A stretch of DNA of 64,000 bases, from assembly GCA_020631735.1 (NCBI GenBank), contig CM036209.1, positions 6,733,451 to 6,797,450 on the forward strand, read 5' to 3'. Made by a program: the position numbers and the translations under genes. Position 1 is the first letter of the stretch, and the number at the start of each line of letters is the position of its first letter. The notes under the pieces were generated by a model. The model searched no databases. It saw nothing but the letters and a program-made list of their open reading frames with translations, and was not told the DNA's origin. This stretch comes from Saccharum officinarum. Its lineage: Eukaryota > Streptophyta > Magnoliopsida > Poales > Poaceae. Shown piece after piece: positions 12,469-25,800 of this stretch.

Positions 12469-13159
12469 GTGGATCAGGGATGCCGGTTGAGTCTTTCACA
12501 CACGGACGCTGGACGCAGCACGGCACAGCACAGGACGCCGCACCGCCCAAGAAGAGGATCAGTCAAGCAACTGGCCCTTTCGTGCAGACGGGGACGCGTC
12601 GTGGCCAGTACGCCACCACGCCGCCCAGTGAGTTCCCTCCTCCGTGCTGGCGACGATGGGTGGGCGATGGCCAACCTGGAGCTGTCGAGTCTTGATTCCC
12701 CGGGCGGGGGCCGGGGGGAAAGAAAAAAGAAAAAAAAAACGTGGAAGGCTGGCGACAGCGAGGTTGCGCGTCACTTCGCCCCCACCAACCCACGACCTCG
12801 AGGACGGGATGACTACCAGTCAAGGCAGAATGCCTGGGCTGAGCTGGTCTGCACCGGAGTTTGTGCACATGAGCTGACCAAGCGGGCCGAGCCCAAGTTC
12901 GCTAATTAAGTGCCGTGGGCCTTCGATAATCCTTCTCCTCCTTCCGCCTTGAGCGAGGTAGAGCTGGGCTGGCAAATCTCTTGCCTGCTTGAATGAATCA
13001 ACAATTATGGCCCTTTTGGAACGTAGAACAGGTATTCAACGCAAAGGCACAGCAGCTATGAAGTCCGGCCATACGTGCAATGCCTAGTTTTGCATAAGCA
13101 TGGCCTCTTCCTCTCGATACATTCTTGCGAGAGCAGAGGATTGTGTGGCTCTATTATGA
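12469..13159 (-). promoter_or_regulatory. 5' flank of the coiled-coil gene, GC-rich, no separate gene
   Basis: The region upstream of the start codon of the minus-strand gene is GC-rich to about 12900, then normal. Open frames on both strands here are long only because GC-rich DNA lacks stops. No TATA box was confidently placed. Confidence 0.45.
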
Positions 13160-13161
13160 TA

Positions 13162-13355
13162 CTCTCTCCTGCACCAGGCCCCAAAATAACTAACTTCTAA
13201 TGTTTATAATACCAAATGAATTTATGATATTTATACGTTTGTATATTATATACAAATTAGTACAATAAATGTTGATGTTCTTTATAAATTTAGTCAAAGC
13301 TAGTCAATGGTTTGAAATAGGATAAACCTTGAGTAATTTTGGGACGGTGAGGGAG
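13162..13355. mobile_element. Stowaway-like MITE, 194 bp
   Basis: Inverted ends are CTCTCTCCTGCACCAGGCCC on the left and, as reverse complement of the right end, CTCCCTCACCGTCCCAAAAT. TA dinucleotides flank both sides (13160-13161 and 13356-13357). The interior is AT-rich and non-coding. Confidence 0.75.
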
Positions 13356-13357
13356 TA

Positions 13358-14440
13358 ATATGCTTGGTTGTGTACTTCTTTATACTATTGGTTTTTCATC
13401 TAAACCTCATTTATTAATACTTCATCCTCTATCCCACATGTTAGTGAGATACCAGTGGCATATCTCCAACTTTGCAAAGTTGTAATGGCACTGTTCAGAT
13501 TGTCCCTAATATTTATTCCCAAATGTGCAGCCAATGTTTTGTATGGTTTCAATGATTTTGTTTGCACGTCACTTCTATAGAAATAGTTTTTTTTAACAGC
13601 ATTTTCACCATTGGTTTATTCAAACTGTTGGCAATAATATATCACCTCCATCTCAAAATAAAGCTAGCGATGAAAATAATTTTCAGTAGTGGTTAGGGAG
13701 AGTGCCAAAGGTGAAAACCACTAGGACCCCAGCCATCGCGTGCGGCCATGTGACCACGCGTTCACACCCTCTCCCACCGTGTGCATCACTTTCTCAGGGT
13801 AGATGACAGGTGGGCTCACGCGCCCACGTATTGCCTCACGAATAGCCACACACAGGGCACACGGATCCTTGACCTTAGAGCCTCATCTCAATCCTCCATG
13901 TCTTTCCATTCACTCTAATCTTCATCTCTTTCTCTCTCCCTTCCATCCTCCCTCCCTCCATGCTTATGACTCCGGTGGCACCCCGACGATTCCCGGTGTG
14001 GCCCCGAGCAACGTGGCCCCGTGTGGCGCAGCCATGGGCACGGGTGCCCCCCTCCCACAGGCAGCATGGCTTGGCGCATGTCCCCATCTCACGTCCTTAG
14101 GAACCTGAGACGCGGCGGCCTGGCACACGACGCACATCTCCCGGGGCATGAGGTGAGCTCCTATCCTCACTCTTTTCTCTCTTAATCTCCCTCTCTCACA
14201 TCTGAAGGTGTTGGAGGTGATCACATCTAGTTAAATAGGTGCTTAAGTTTTAAGTATATAGAATGAGTTGCTTAGGAGCTTGAGTAAACCAAAGTAAGTC
14301 ATCCTTTCCTTGTTTTCCTTGTGTCATACTTTCCTACACTTGAGGAGTATATTTCAATGTATTCACCCTTCTCTTTGTCCCCCTTGCTACCCCACCTAGT
14401 TGTTCAGACTAGAAGATGGCGTTTGCTGAAGGCAGTGTTG
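13358..14440. other. Intergenic, no gene recognised
   Basis: AT-rich to 13660, then a GC- and CT-rich patch (13680-14230) with short frames on both strands but no domain, splice pattern or codon signal that I would defend. Confidence 0.5.
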
Positions 14441-14444
14441 AGTA

Positions 14445-14865
14445 AGGATGGCAACGGGTCGGGTTTGGATCGGGTGGAGTCTCCGTGCACCAAAAAACGA
14501 AACCCGAAGTCGAAACCCGAACCCGAATCGAACACCAATTCGGGTGGAAATCCATCACCAAAACCAAACCCGCGGATACCCGAAACCCGAACGGATACCC
14601 GAAACCCGAATGGATACCCGAAACCCGCGGATAAATGTACACATATTCATATGTATAAATAAGAGGCAACAAACAATAAATATTTTCATGAGTCAATTTT
14701 AAATAGATTTAATAATCTAAGTAAACAAGTTATTATTAGCATATTATAAAACATGAGTTTTAATTCCAAATGATTTATTTCAGATATCCATTGGATATCC
14801 ACAGGTGGAAAACCAAACCCGAAACCGAACCCGATACCGAACCCGAATCAGACAACCTCAATCAA
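14445..14865. repeat. CCCGAA-rich transposon end region (hAT-like, non-coding)
   Basis: It opens with AAGGATGGCAACGGGTCGGG and contains many copies of 'ACCCGAAACCCGAA/CGGATACCCGAAACC', then ends in the same word family (ACCGAACCCGATACCGAACC). This arrangement is characteristic of short non-autonomous hAT-like repeats of grasses. I could not identify a target duplication. Confidence 0.55.
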
Positions 14866-15011
14866 TATAAGTTTGTATCCTATGTGCTACCCCTCTGATT
14901 CCTTATGCACAAAACGTTGATCTATCCATCAGACAAAAATTCTATCATAGTTGGCACGCCAGATAGGAGATACTTTGTGCATAGATCCCATTCACGTGTT
15001 TCAAGTGGGAA

Positions 15012-15228
15012 TCATTAGCGATGAAAACGGACGGAAACGAACGAAAAAACCCCATTTCTACTTCTGTTTCTATATTTTTTGGCGGAAACGGGATCAGGTT
15101 CGGAAAATGCGGGTTCGAAAACGGAACCAGAATATACGGATGTACGGAAACGAACCAATATGATCGGAAATTCAGCGGAAACGGTCGAAAGCCGGGAACT
15201 TAAGCCGGAATACCGCACATCTTTACTG
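15012..15228. repeat. CGGAAACGG-rich repeat fragment
   Basis: Repeated 'GGAAACGGA/CGAAAACGG' words (for example GATGAAAACGGACGGAAACG at the left) mark a fragment of another grass transposon end family. Neither terminus is clear. Confidence 0.45.
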
Positions 15229-15311
15229 CACAAGGTGTGTTCCATATGTATATGCACAAGTATGTGCTTATACACACATATACTTATGTAATATCACTAT
15301 TATTACTCTGC

Positions 15312-15338
15312 ATATATATATATATATATATATATATT
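15312..15338. repeat. (TA)n microsatellite
   Basis: About 13 uninterrupted TA repeats. Confidence 0.95.
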
Positions 15339-15339
15339 T

Positions 15340-16886
15340 CCACAAGCGGTTACAAAGTCGTGGCCCACCCATTTCTTTACACAGCCGGCCCTAAAGTGAA
15401 ACCACCAGTAAAAAAAAAAGTGGACGCCGGCTTAGAGCTCTTTTCTACTAGTGATCGTTATTGAACCTGCAACAATTTGTCAACGTCAGGCATACCACTT
15501 TGTTCTATCCCTTCTTGCAAAATTTGTCAACGTAGAGTTAAAATGTATGCAAACAATTTGTGTCAATTTTTATTGCCAAAATCCTTTTCAAATCCCTGAA
15601 ATTAACGTGTAAACCTTTGTTGCCAAAACATGGTCAAATCACAAAGAACCAACAAAATAGAGGGCAAATCCACAAGGGCAAACTAGTCAATTCATCTATG
15701 ACTTGAATAGTTTAACAGCATAGTGCCGAAGTCTGCTATTTCAAATACTAGTGCTACTGAACACGACTTTGAAAAGGTGAAGGTATTTTTTTAAACTCAA
15801 AAAGGTGAAGGTAAAATCACCATAACATGTGACAGTGGAGGTACGAATTCCAAAGGTTTTTTTAACGTGTGTTGTGTAGCGCGTATGTGGTTCTGACTAG
15901 TTTATATAGTGTTGGTATGTAAAAGTGATGAAAAATAAATATATTATCATGCATAGTATACTCTGTTTGTAAATGAACTTGTAATCTACTATCAAATTAA
16001 AACAAAAGGAATTGATACTATACGTTTGACATGACATGGTTTCCCAAATTACACTTTGATCATTTATTTATTCTATATATTATATTGTTTATGCTTTAAA
16101 TTTTATGATAACTGGATAGTACATTTAATTAAAAAACCAACTATATCAAATTTACATTATAATAGTTCAAAACTATTAACTAAATTATTGATAAAAGATT
16201 CTAAAGTTTGAATATGCACCTTACAAAAAATACGGAAGGAGTATTAGTTAACACAAGCTTATAAAATTACATATACTATATTACTTATGAATACACACAC
16301 AACCACTAACATTAATATTAACAATAGTTAATCCGTGGGTGTACCTTTTTTTCGCGACTGTGCCAATTCCTTAAGAAAGAAGAAGAGTTGTAAGCGATTA
16401 CAAATACAGAATGGTAATCCCAAGATTACCAAACTTGAACCCAGCACAATACCAAATGGTTTACATTAGAAGAAGGATTTGCGACCCAATGAGCACCTGT
16501 TGCGACACTGCTCAAAGAAGCACCAGCAGCGACCTTATTCTGGAGTATCCCGCAGCCACCCACTCCCTTGCTTCTTCGACAATGAGCTGTAGTACCATTT
16601 GTTGAATTAGACGATGGTCCTCCAAAGGTTCTAGCATTTCTGTGGGCGTACCTTGTGAAGCGTGAACCAAATTTTACAAACTAGTAGCAGTCTATTCTAA
16701 ATTTAGAGACGTTTGACTTTTCTAGGTACATTTTTTTATTAATAGATATATATTTAAATGTATATAGCAATCTATAAAAGTCAAACATCTTATGTAACTT
16801 GGAACCTGAAAAAGTACACCTTATTAGCCGTACCTATACCTACACATGCCTTCCATGTATGCACCGCGTTCGCGCGCCTTCGTACT
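15340..16886. other. Intergenic, AT-rich; weak fold-back near 16700-16797
   Basis: No gene is recognised. A fold-back (AGACGTTTGACTTTT against AAAAGTCAAACATCT) at about 16700-16797 looks like a worn Stowaway element. The last part is the 3' flank of the receptor kinase gene. Confidence 0.45.
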
Positions 16887-19800
16887 TCACTTGGCCTCCA
16901 CCCTTGTCGACGGCATCCCTCCGGCGCTATAGTCGGAGAGGCTGTCGCCGGCGTAGGGGTGGCGCGGCGTGCGGCTGTTGTACAAGCTCGTGGAGTTGGA
17001 CGCGGAGTCGGCGGCGCCGGTGCCAGTCGCCGCTTTCAGGATTCGCTCGATCTCGCCGACCGCCTCGCCCATCGACGGCCGGTCCGCGCCAGCCTCCTCC
17101 ACGCACCGGAGCGCCAGGTCCACGAACAGCTCCAGCCCGGCGATCCCCGACGGCGACGTGGCAACAAGCACCGGGTCCAGCAGCTCGTGCAGGCCGTACA
17201 GGTCCTTGGCCCGATCCAGCGCCGCCTTCACCTCCCGGACGATGTACCGGCCGCGCTCCAGCGGCTTCCTTGCCGTGATGACCTCCAGCATCAGCACGCC
17301 GAAGCTGTACACGTCGCTCTTCTCCGTCAGCTGCTGCGTCATGTAGTACTCAGGGTCGAGGTACCCCTGCATGCAACCAACAGTACATATATATAAGCTG
17401 GATGATCCAGGTGTGGCTGTAACTGTAAGGATCGAGGAGCAAGCTAGTGACGAGCGAGCAGTGACCATTGTGCCCTTGACTTGAGTAGTAACTTGTTGAT
17501 CTCCCCTGCCGTGCTCCGGCAGAGGCTTGGAGAGGCCAAAGTCGGAGACCTTGGCGTTGAGACGGTCGTCGAGGAGAACGTTGCTGGACTTGATGTCGCG
17601 GTGCACGATGGGAGGGTCAGCGAGCTCGTGCAGGTAAGCGATGCCCTTGGCCGCGCCAAGCAGCACCCGGAGCCGCCGTCTCCAGTCCAGCCGCACGCCG
17701 GACATCCCTGTAAGGCTTTCCTTGAGCGTGCCATTGGCGACGTACTCGTAGACGAGCATCTGCTCGCCCTGGTCCAGGCAGAAGCCGACGAGGCTGACCA
17801 CGTTCTTGTGGTGCACCCGGGAGAGGAGCTCGATCTCCGTCCTGAACTCCAGGCTCCCCTGCAGGGACCCCTGCTGAGACCTCTTCACGGCGACCAGCTG
17901 CCCACTTGGCATTGTTCCTCTGTAAACCTGCACTTGTTGTTATTCGTTCAATCAGCAGATAAGTCAGCAGAAGCCTCAAGTCTGAACATTGGTACTCTTT
18001 CTCATATGTTTACATGGAAGACAACTACTAGGAGTGGAATCGAATACATATGTTTGCATTGCATGCATGATCACTGTACCTTCCCATAACCGCCCTTCCC
18101 AATGTCGTTTGCCTCCGAGAAGTTGCAGGTGATCTTTTTCAGCTCTTCAAACGTGAACATGCGCACACCACGCGGCTGGGGGATGCTGGCGCTGGTGCTG
18201 TTTATGTCCCACGAAACTGCAGTTAACCCCAGCCAGTACATAGGTAAGCATTCATTCATCATGGTACTAGCAGTGAGGGATAATAAGAGGGGGAAATAGA
18301 ATTATAGAAATACTATATAGTATATACTAATTAAATGCCAGTCAACAGTACTAACCGAGAGATTCAGTCTGCTTTGGTTGTCTCTTTCTTATTGGAACAA
18401 CTCCGAAGATAACCAGCAGCGCAAGAATTATTGCGGCGGCAAGAACCACACTACCAACCGAAACTCCGATGATAAGCGCCTTGTGGTTCGCCGTTGGTTC
18501 AGGTGGAGGTTTGAACTCTACACATTCATCATATTCATGCCATGAAAACCCAGTGAACAGTGTGGAGCTCATCTTCTTAATTACCTTCTTTACCACATTA
18601 CTGCAGTTTCTTACTGTAGTGAATAATAATGATAAGTGGTCTTACTTACTTACCGTCCGCAAGAGGGTAATGCTGCCCGATGAAAATGTAGGGACCAAAT
18701 TCATGAGGCGGTTTATATGTCTGATTGCTCAGCAGAAACGCAAGTTCAGAAATGTCACGCGCACTGAACTGAGGCTTGCCACTCGGAAACACCTCCAGGC
18801 TCATCTTCATGTTGTTGACCGCATCATAAGATGGATCCTTGATAGATATCGAGTCCACCGGGACATCGTGCGCTGTGAATTTCACCTTCATATCCTTCTC
18901 CAGCTTAGTAAAATACTTGTACGAGGCATTGCTCGTGTCAGAAAATGCGGGCGCTCGCAAGGACAGTGTCCCTCTGTATGGCACGGCACAGACGCAGCTG
19001 GCGGGGCTCAGATCCTGGTCCGGGGGCAGGCATGTGGTGGACAGCTGCTGGTCATCAGAACAGTTCAGAACTGTGGTGTACGGCCGCGATGCTGGACTAT
19101 TGGTAGATTGCCCTGTCGACGTGCAGTATGCCTCGTTGCTCCCTTGGTCGCAAAGTGGATTACCGACAAGTCTGTGGCAATATGCAATGGGCAGTATTAT
19201 TGTGGGATAGCATGCATAGCGTGTTGTAAGTTGTAGGGTACACAGAAAAAAACAGCAATATACTAATACATGAGTTTCTTGTCATAATTTGGTGCATCCA
19301 TAGTGTATCCAGTGATTTGATTGCCTTGCAAGTCGATTAGTTGGAGCTCAGGGCTGAAGTATCGTCCAATTTCGAGTGTACCACTGAAATTGTTTCCCCG
19401 AAGCCTCCTGTGAGGATATCATATCAAGGAAGTGCCAATGAATTGAATATGGATAGTTTGAGCATTCTATTAATTTCTATACTATACTTGCTGAGCTCAC
19501 AGTGGGCATACACTGTACTCGAAGCTTGTAACTTCTACATATAATTATCTATGTAAAAAAAGTAACCACTCACAATGTCTGAATCCCAGAAAGATTGAAG
19601 AGAGATTGAGGTAGGTGCCCAGGAATGTGCAGATTTTCAAGGAATCTGCAGTCAGTCATATAAAATAAAATTCAGATAAATGTTGTGGACGAAGAAGCAC
19701 AAGCAAGGTAGAAGGGGAGAGAGGGTTAGTTACTACAATGAAGTCAAAGATGGCAGAGTAGTAAACCAAGCAGGAGCACTTGATTCATTGACACTGTTGT

Positions 19801-22800
19801 TGAAACTGTTATTGCTCATGTCCCTGCGACAGTTGCAAAAGATTCAGAATCCGGATGCTTGTATCTTAATTCCAGAATGGAAAGGTGCACTCATCACTTA
19901 CACATATACGAGTGACTGCATTCCTGTTAGATCTGGTAGTGGACCAGTAAAATTGTTGTTTTCAAGGTGCCTATAGTGTCAGATGAGAGAAGATACAGGG
20001 CAGTAAGTTTGCTAGTATTTCGGAGCTGACACTGACAAAAAAAGCTTAGTACTGTGCTACATAATAAGAGGCTTACAGTTCTTCAAGATGGGTAAGGTTG
20101 CTGATACTGGCAGGAATCGGCCCAGTCAACTGATGATTACTATCAAGACGACTGCTCAAAAATTTCATTATCGGAACCAATATATACTATAGGCTAGTGT
20201 ATACCTCAATTTGTCTCATGTCAGTCATAAATCACAGATATGTAGGTGAAGTACTTACAGAACTTCTAGTTTATCAAGAAGGCCCAATGTAGGAGGAATA
20301 CTACCAGAGAATTCGTTGTTGTCAAGCAGCCTGAGCACGTGAAATAAATGAAGCCACTATATCTCATCTTCACATAAAGAATCAAGAAAGACGACTTTAA
20401 GAATTCAAGGTCATCAGCCTTACAGATGTATGAGTTTCATTTCTGACTTGAAAATCTGGATGGGTATGGAACCTGACAGATTATTGGCTCCCAAGTGGCT
20501 GCACAAAAAAAAGAAAAAGGTGTATGCACATCTTCACCAAACCATAGCTGAGGAACTGCAAAATCTTCAGACATCAAGAGAGATGTCGTGGAATGGACTT
20601 ACAAGTGCTTTGCATCTGTCAAGTTATCCAATCCAGGATCTGTTCCATTGGATATGGGAAGTTCTCCGGTCAGCAAATTGTTACCCAAATCAAGCCAGTA
20701 TAAGTCCAGGATTCCGCCTAGTGATGGTGGGATGGGGCCTTGGAACTTGTTGTTGTTCAGAGATCTGTAGGCATAGAATATAATGAATAATCCTTTTTCT
20801 ATTAAAGTGCACAGATATCATGAGAAGCGATGAGTAAGTGAAAGCACACTATATCACTTAGTTTTCTATGAGGGACTGTAGCGCGGCCGGCAACGGCCGG
20901 AGTGGTCGGGGCTGTAGGGTTTCCGGCAACGGCCGGCGTGGGCGCCGTCTCACGCTCGCTCCGGCAACTAGGCGCGCACTACGGCCATCTTCTTCACTGG
21001 CAGTCTCCGACGAGGGGGAAGCAGATGAAGAGGATGATCGGCGGCGGGCAGAGGGATGTGCGGTGCTATCGAGCGCAGTGTCATTGGCGGTGGAAGCGAG
21101 TCAGCGACCGAAGCCGATCCATGGAGTTTGAGATCAAGCCAGGGCGCCTCCTATCAAGTCCAAGTTTTGGGCTCTAAGGGGCGATTCCTATTCCGAGGAG
21201 GATGAACCAGCGACTTCCACGCCGATGACTCCTTCCACGCCGGAGTTCATCAAGGACACCATGGACGTGGGCTTCACGATAGATCAATTATCCAGAGCGG
21301 AACATGCTTTGGTCTCAGGTAAGACTCCGTCGTCCGATGACCTCCATCTCCCGAAGTCCATCTCCTTGATGGTCCAAAGGAAGCTTGCGGGGGTGCCATG
21401 GCAGGGACCTCTACCCGAACCTTGCATCTCTCCACCTAGAACGCTGGGTGATTTCCTTGCCAAGGCTGCTCACCGAAATTCGGCTTCTCGTGGCGGATCG
21501 AGATCGTCGTCTCTAAATTCGAGATCGCCGGCAAGGCATTCTCTGGCAAGGAAGGAGGAGGATTCAAAAAATTTTGAAAGGCCGAAACTTCAGGGCTCCG
21601 ATCCGAACTTCCCTCCACTTACCAGTGCGACTTCACTGGCCTTGGCCGCATGCGTTTCTCGCAGTGTGGCAGGGAAGGAGGAACAGGGGCGTCCTGAACC
21701 TATATGGACCGCGTACAAATCGGGCCCGGGAAATTCTTTCGGCCCATGAAGGGGCTATGCGCCCTATTCTTACGCACCGGCACCAAACGACGTCTTCGCT
21801 GCGTACCCAGGCCGCCGCCATCGCCCTCTTCGTCACATCGTCGTTCGTTCGCGGACGTTGCTCGTGAGGGCAAGGCAATGGCTTCGTAGGGGTCAGGCAA
21901 CGGAGGAGGTTTTGGTGAGCATGGTGGAGGTAGGGGCTTGGGCTTCAACCCCGGGTTCAACCCTGGATTCGATCCAGGGTTCGGGGGACGGAGCCGAGGC
22001 CGTGACTTCCATCCGTGCGGTCGAGGCCGCAGACATGGTGGTTATGGAGGCGGAAATGGTGGTCACGGTGGCTTCGGCTACAACGGCTTCGGCTACAACT
22101 CGGGCTATCAAGGAGCCAGGCGTTGTGGACAGCCTTATGGCGGTGGTTATGGTAGTGGGCGAGGTCATAGTGGGTGGACGAACCACGGACGGCCTCGCCA
22201 CCAACAGGCCATGGGGCCGGCGCCGAACACCATGGGTGGAGGCCATCTTCCCCAGCAGCAGAGCAACATGGGAGGGCAACCTCCCCTCCCTAACACGTCG
22301 GCCATCCAGGGGGGTGCCACAGATGGCGGCCCTGGCCATCCAGGAGGGGCACCTTCCCCCTCCCAACCTGGCCATCCAGGGGGGACGCCGCATATGGCGA
22401 CCATGGTAGAGTTAGGGCAGGGGAAGGAGCCGGCAGGGCATGGTGCTGTTCCCAAGACCACGGGGGCAGTGCTTACACCTGCTACTAGATCGACATCGAC
22501 ACCGGCATCTGCAGCAGCAATGACGCAAGTGACACCAGAAGCACACAAGACAGCTACCCCACCAAGCACAAACCAATCCACAGTGAATAATGAAGTGCCT
22601 GAGTCATCTCATCATGGAGGACAAAAGAGCAAGGGTAAACCATTTTGTTATCGTTGCCATACTAAAGGTCATACCATACATGAATGCATTGTGGTTCTCT
22701 ACCGTGACATCTGTTGTGGTGATCATGTTACTAAGATCTGCCCAATCATGGAAAAAATGAACACTACTGCTATACCATGTGGATATGTTGTAGAAGGTTT

Positions 22801-25800
22801 GGGTTTTATTTTATTCCAGTTGCCGAGAACCCTAAGGTAAACTTAGAGGAAAAATCAGCAGTGGTACGTGTTTTAGAAGGTTCTCTTACTGCTGATCAGT
22901 TGGCAGTGGAACTAGAAAAACTACTACTAGGTAAAAACAAGTGGGTGATTGAGGAGAAAGGCAAAGATGTCTTCATCACTAATTTCCCATCGTCTGACCT
23001 GCTGGATACTATGGTGAATTGGGGTACCATGGACACAAAAATCAGTGAAAGGAAAATTTTGCTTTGAGAAGGGTGTTGAAAATGATGTCTACAAATATTA
23101 GATTGACAAGGTTTGGGTGCAATTTCATGGTCTGCCAAAGGAGTTTAGGGAATTTCCTATTATTAGGGCAATTGGCTCAATCTCAGGTGTTCCTCGAGCA
23201 GTGGATACTAAATTCACAAAAAAGTTTGGTAGATCAAGAATGAAAGTAGTCGTGCTCGATCCTAATCTCATCCCAGATCTAGTGGATGTTGTTATTGGGG
23301 ATTTTGTTTATGAGCTACAATTTAGGGTTGAAGAAAACATGCCCAATGGTGAGCCCTAGGTCATTGACATGGACTCTACCATGGATGATGAGAAACCTAA
23401 TGAGGAAAAACCTGTTGAGGAAGAACCTAATGGGGAAAAAGAGGGAGAGAACATGGATGTGGATGGGTAAAAAAGAGGAGGAACAGGAAAAAAAACAGTG
23501 GTGATCACCGGTCAGCACAGTGCCGCTGGTGGTGTTGTCCAACAAGAGGGTGAAGAAGCTGGTTCTATGGTCCAGCAAAGCAAACCAGTGAAAGCAAGTA
23601 ACAAACCAGTGATAGTGCTTTCTCATAATGGGGTGTCAGCAAATGGTAATGGCCAGTGGAAGGCTAAATTGATGACTCCACAAAATGACTCTGGGTTTCT
23701 TAATAAAATGAAAGCACAAAATGGTGGGTCAGTGTCGCCTGTGAGATCAAGTACGAGGAATGCAACAACTGCAGATCAAGATTCGTTGGAAAAGGCAACA
23801 AAGTTGAAAGCTCGCAAAAACTTGGATTCTGCGCCAGACAAAGGTAAAGAACCCCAGCCTTGCTCTTTTATTTCTTGTGATGATTCATTTTTACTAGATA
23901 CAGCTAAGTATTTAGAGGTTGTTCTTGGGGATAATGAACAAGCTATTTTGGATTCTTTAAAGTCCTTAAGAGATGTAGAATTGTATAGAATGAATGATAA
24001 AAAAAAAGAATAGTGGAGGAAAACTTAGTTTTGCTGGATGATGCATCAACGGTTTGTTCTAATGATGATAACATGGACTTAGAAGCTTCAAATCTAACAT
24101 GTTCAGAAATTTCGGAAGGGCTAGGTGATGGGGCTGCGACCCTGTGTGTCTACAAACCCTTGTATCACAGAAGAAAAGGCCACGTCCTAGATAGAAGAAA
24201 AAAATAAGAGTCATTCTAGATGAAAGGTGTTTTTTGGAATTGCAATGGGTTCGCTGATTGTAAAAAATATAGATTTCTTTCTGATTTAACAAAGGAAAAA
24301 AAACTTACATTTCATTGCCTTATCAGAAACTGGTAGAGCCAATTTTCCGCAATCCACTTTGAATAATATTTGCGCAGGCAGAGATTTTCTATGGCATTGC
24401 ATGGCTCCGCGGGGTAGGTCCGGTGGAATGATTCTAGGTATTAATTTATTATCTTTGGACATTGGGAAAATCGAAGAAGGGGATTTTTTCATACGTTTCA
24501 AAGTTAGACATAGAGAAGATGATTTTAAGTTTAATCTGATTTCTGTTTATGGGCCAGCGCAAATGGATCAAAAATCACAGTTCTTATCCGAAGTGGTACG
24601 TGTATGTTCAAAAGAGGCTTTACCTATTGTTATAGGTGGCGACTTTAACATTATTCGTAGACCAGATGAGAAAAACAATGACAATTATAATGATAGATGG
24701 CCTTTTATGTTTAATGCGGTGATTGACTCCCTAAATCTCAGAGAAATAGAAATGTTAGGAAGAAAGTTTACTTGGGCTAATCATTTACAGAATCAGACCT
24801 TTGAAAAATTCGATAGGATCCTTGTTTGCACAGAATCTAAGTCCAAATATCCACATACCACGGTACATGCCTTGACTGGAAAGATTTCTGACCACACACC
24901 TCTCCTTTTTGCCACAAATAATCCATCTTCATCTTATCAACCTCAATTCAAATTTGAATTGGGTTGGTTGCTGAGAGATGGATTTTGTGATATGGTTACT
25001 GATGTGTGGCAGAGTACTTCAGTCGATGGCTCACCTATAGAGAGGTGGCAAGCTAAAATCAGAAGGTTGCGCCAATACCTTAGAGGCTGGGCAAAAAATG
25101 TGAGTGGTGCTTATAAGAAAGAAAAAATGACCATTCTAAATAAACGGGATGAATTAGATAAGAAGGCAGAAACTGCTATTCTTAATGACTTTGAATTAGA
25201 TCTAAAACATGTGCTAAATGAAAGGCTGGACGAATTACTTCGGGAGGAGGAACTCAAATGGTACCAAATGGCTAAAGTTAAACATCTTTTAGAAGGTGAT
25301 GTGAATACAAAATACTTTCACCTGTTGGCGAATGGTAGACATCGAAAAACTCGTATTTTCCAGTTGGAGGATGGGAATAATATAATAAGTGGTGATGCTC
25401 AACTCAAAAGGCATATTACCAATTATTATAAGAACCTATTTGGACCGTCTGAGAACTCTTTTTATCATGTTAGATGAGTCAAAGACTGATGATATCCCTC
25501 ATGTTTCTTATCTGGAAAATGAGTACTTGACAGATACTTTCTCACAAGAGGAGGTGAGGGCTGCGATTTTCCAAATGGAACATAATAAGGCACCTAAACC
25601 GGATGGTTTTCCTCCAGAGTTTTATCAGGTCTTCTGGAATTTAATAAAAGATGATCTGATGGCTCTGTTTACGGATTTTCATCACGAATTCCTACCACTA
25701 AATTGCCTTAACTTTGGAACTATAATTCTGTTACCCAAAAAGAAGGATGCGAAAGTGATTCAACAATATAGGCCTATTTGTTTGTTGAATGTTTCTTTCA

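Noticed and set aside
12255..12909. Overlapping 60-146 codon frames on both strands in GC-rich DNA
   Set aside because: They overlap the first exon and promoter of the coiled-coil gene, have no domains, and exist because GC-rich sequence lacks stop codons.
15957..16242. Candidate Stowaway element ending in ACGGAAGGAGTATTA
   Set aside because: The left end matches the inverted right end only weakly, so the boundaries cannot be defended.
16411..16700. Possible retroelement coding tail on the minus strand (REWVAAGYSRIRSLL)
   Set aside because: Only about 30 codons are coherent and I could not link them to a known domain.
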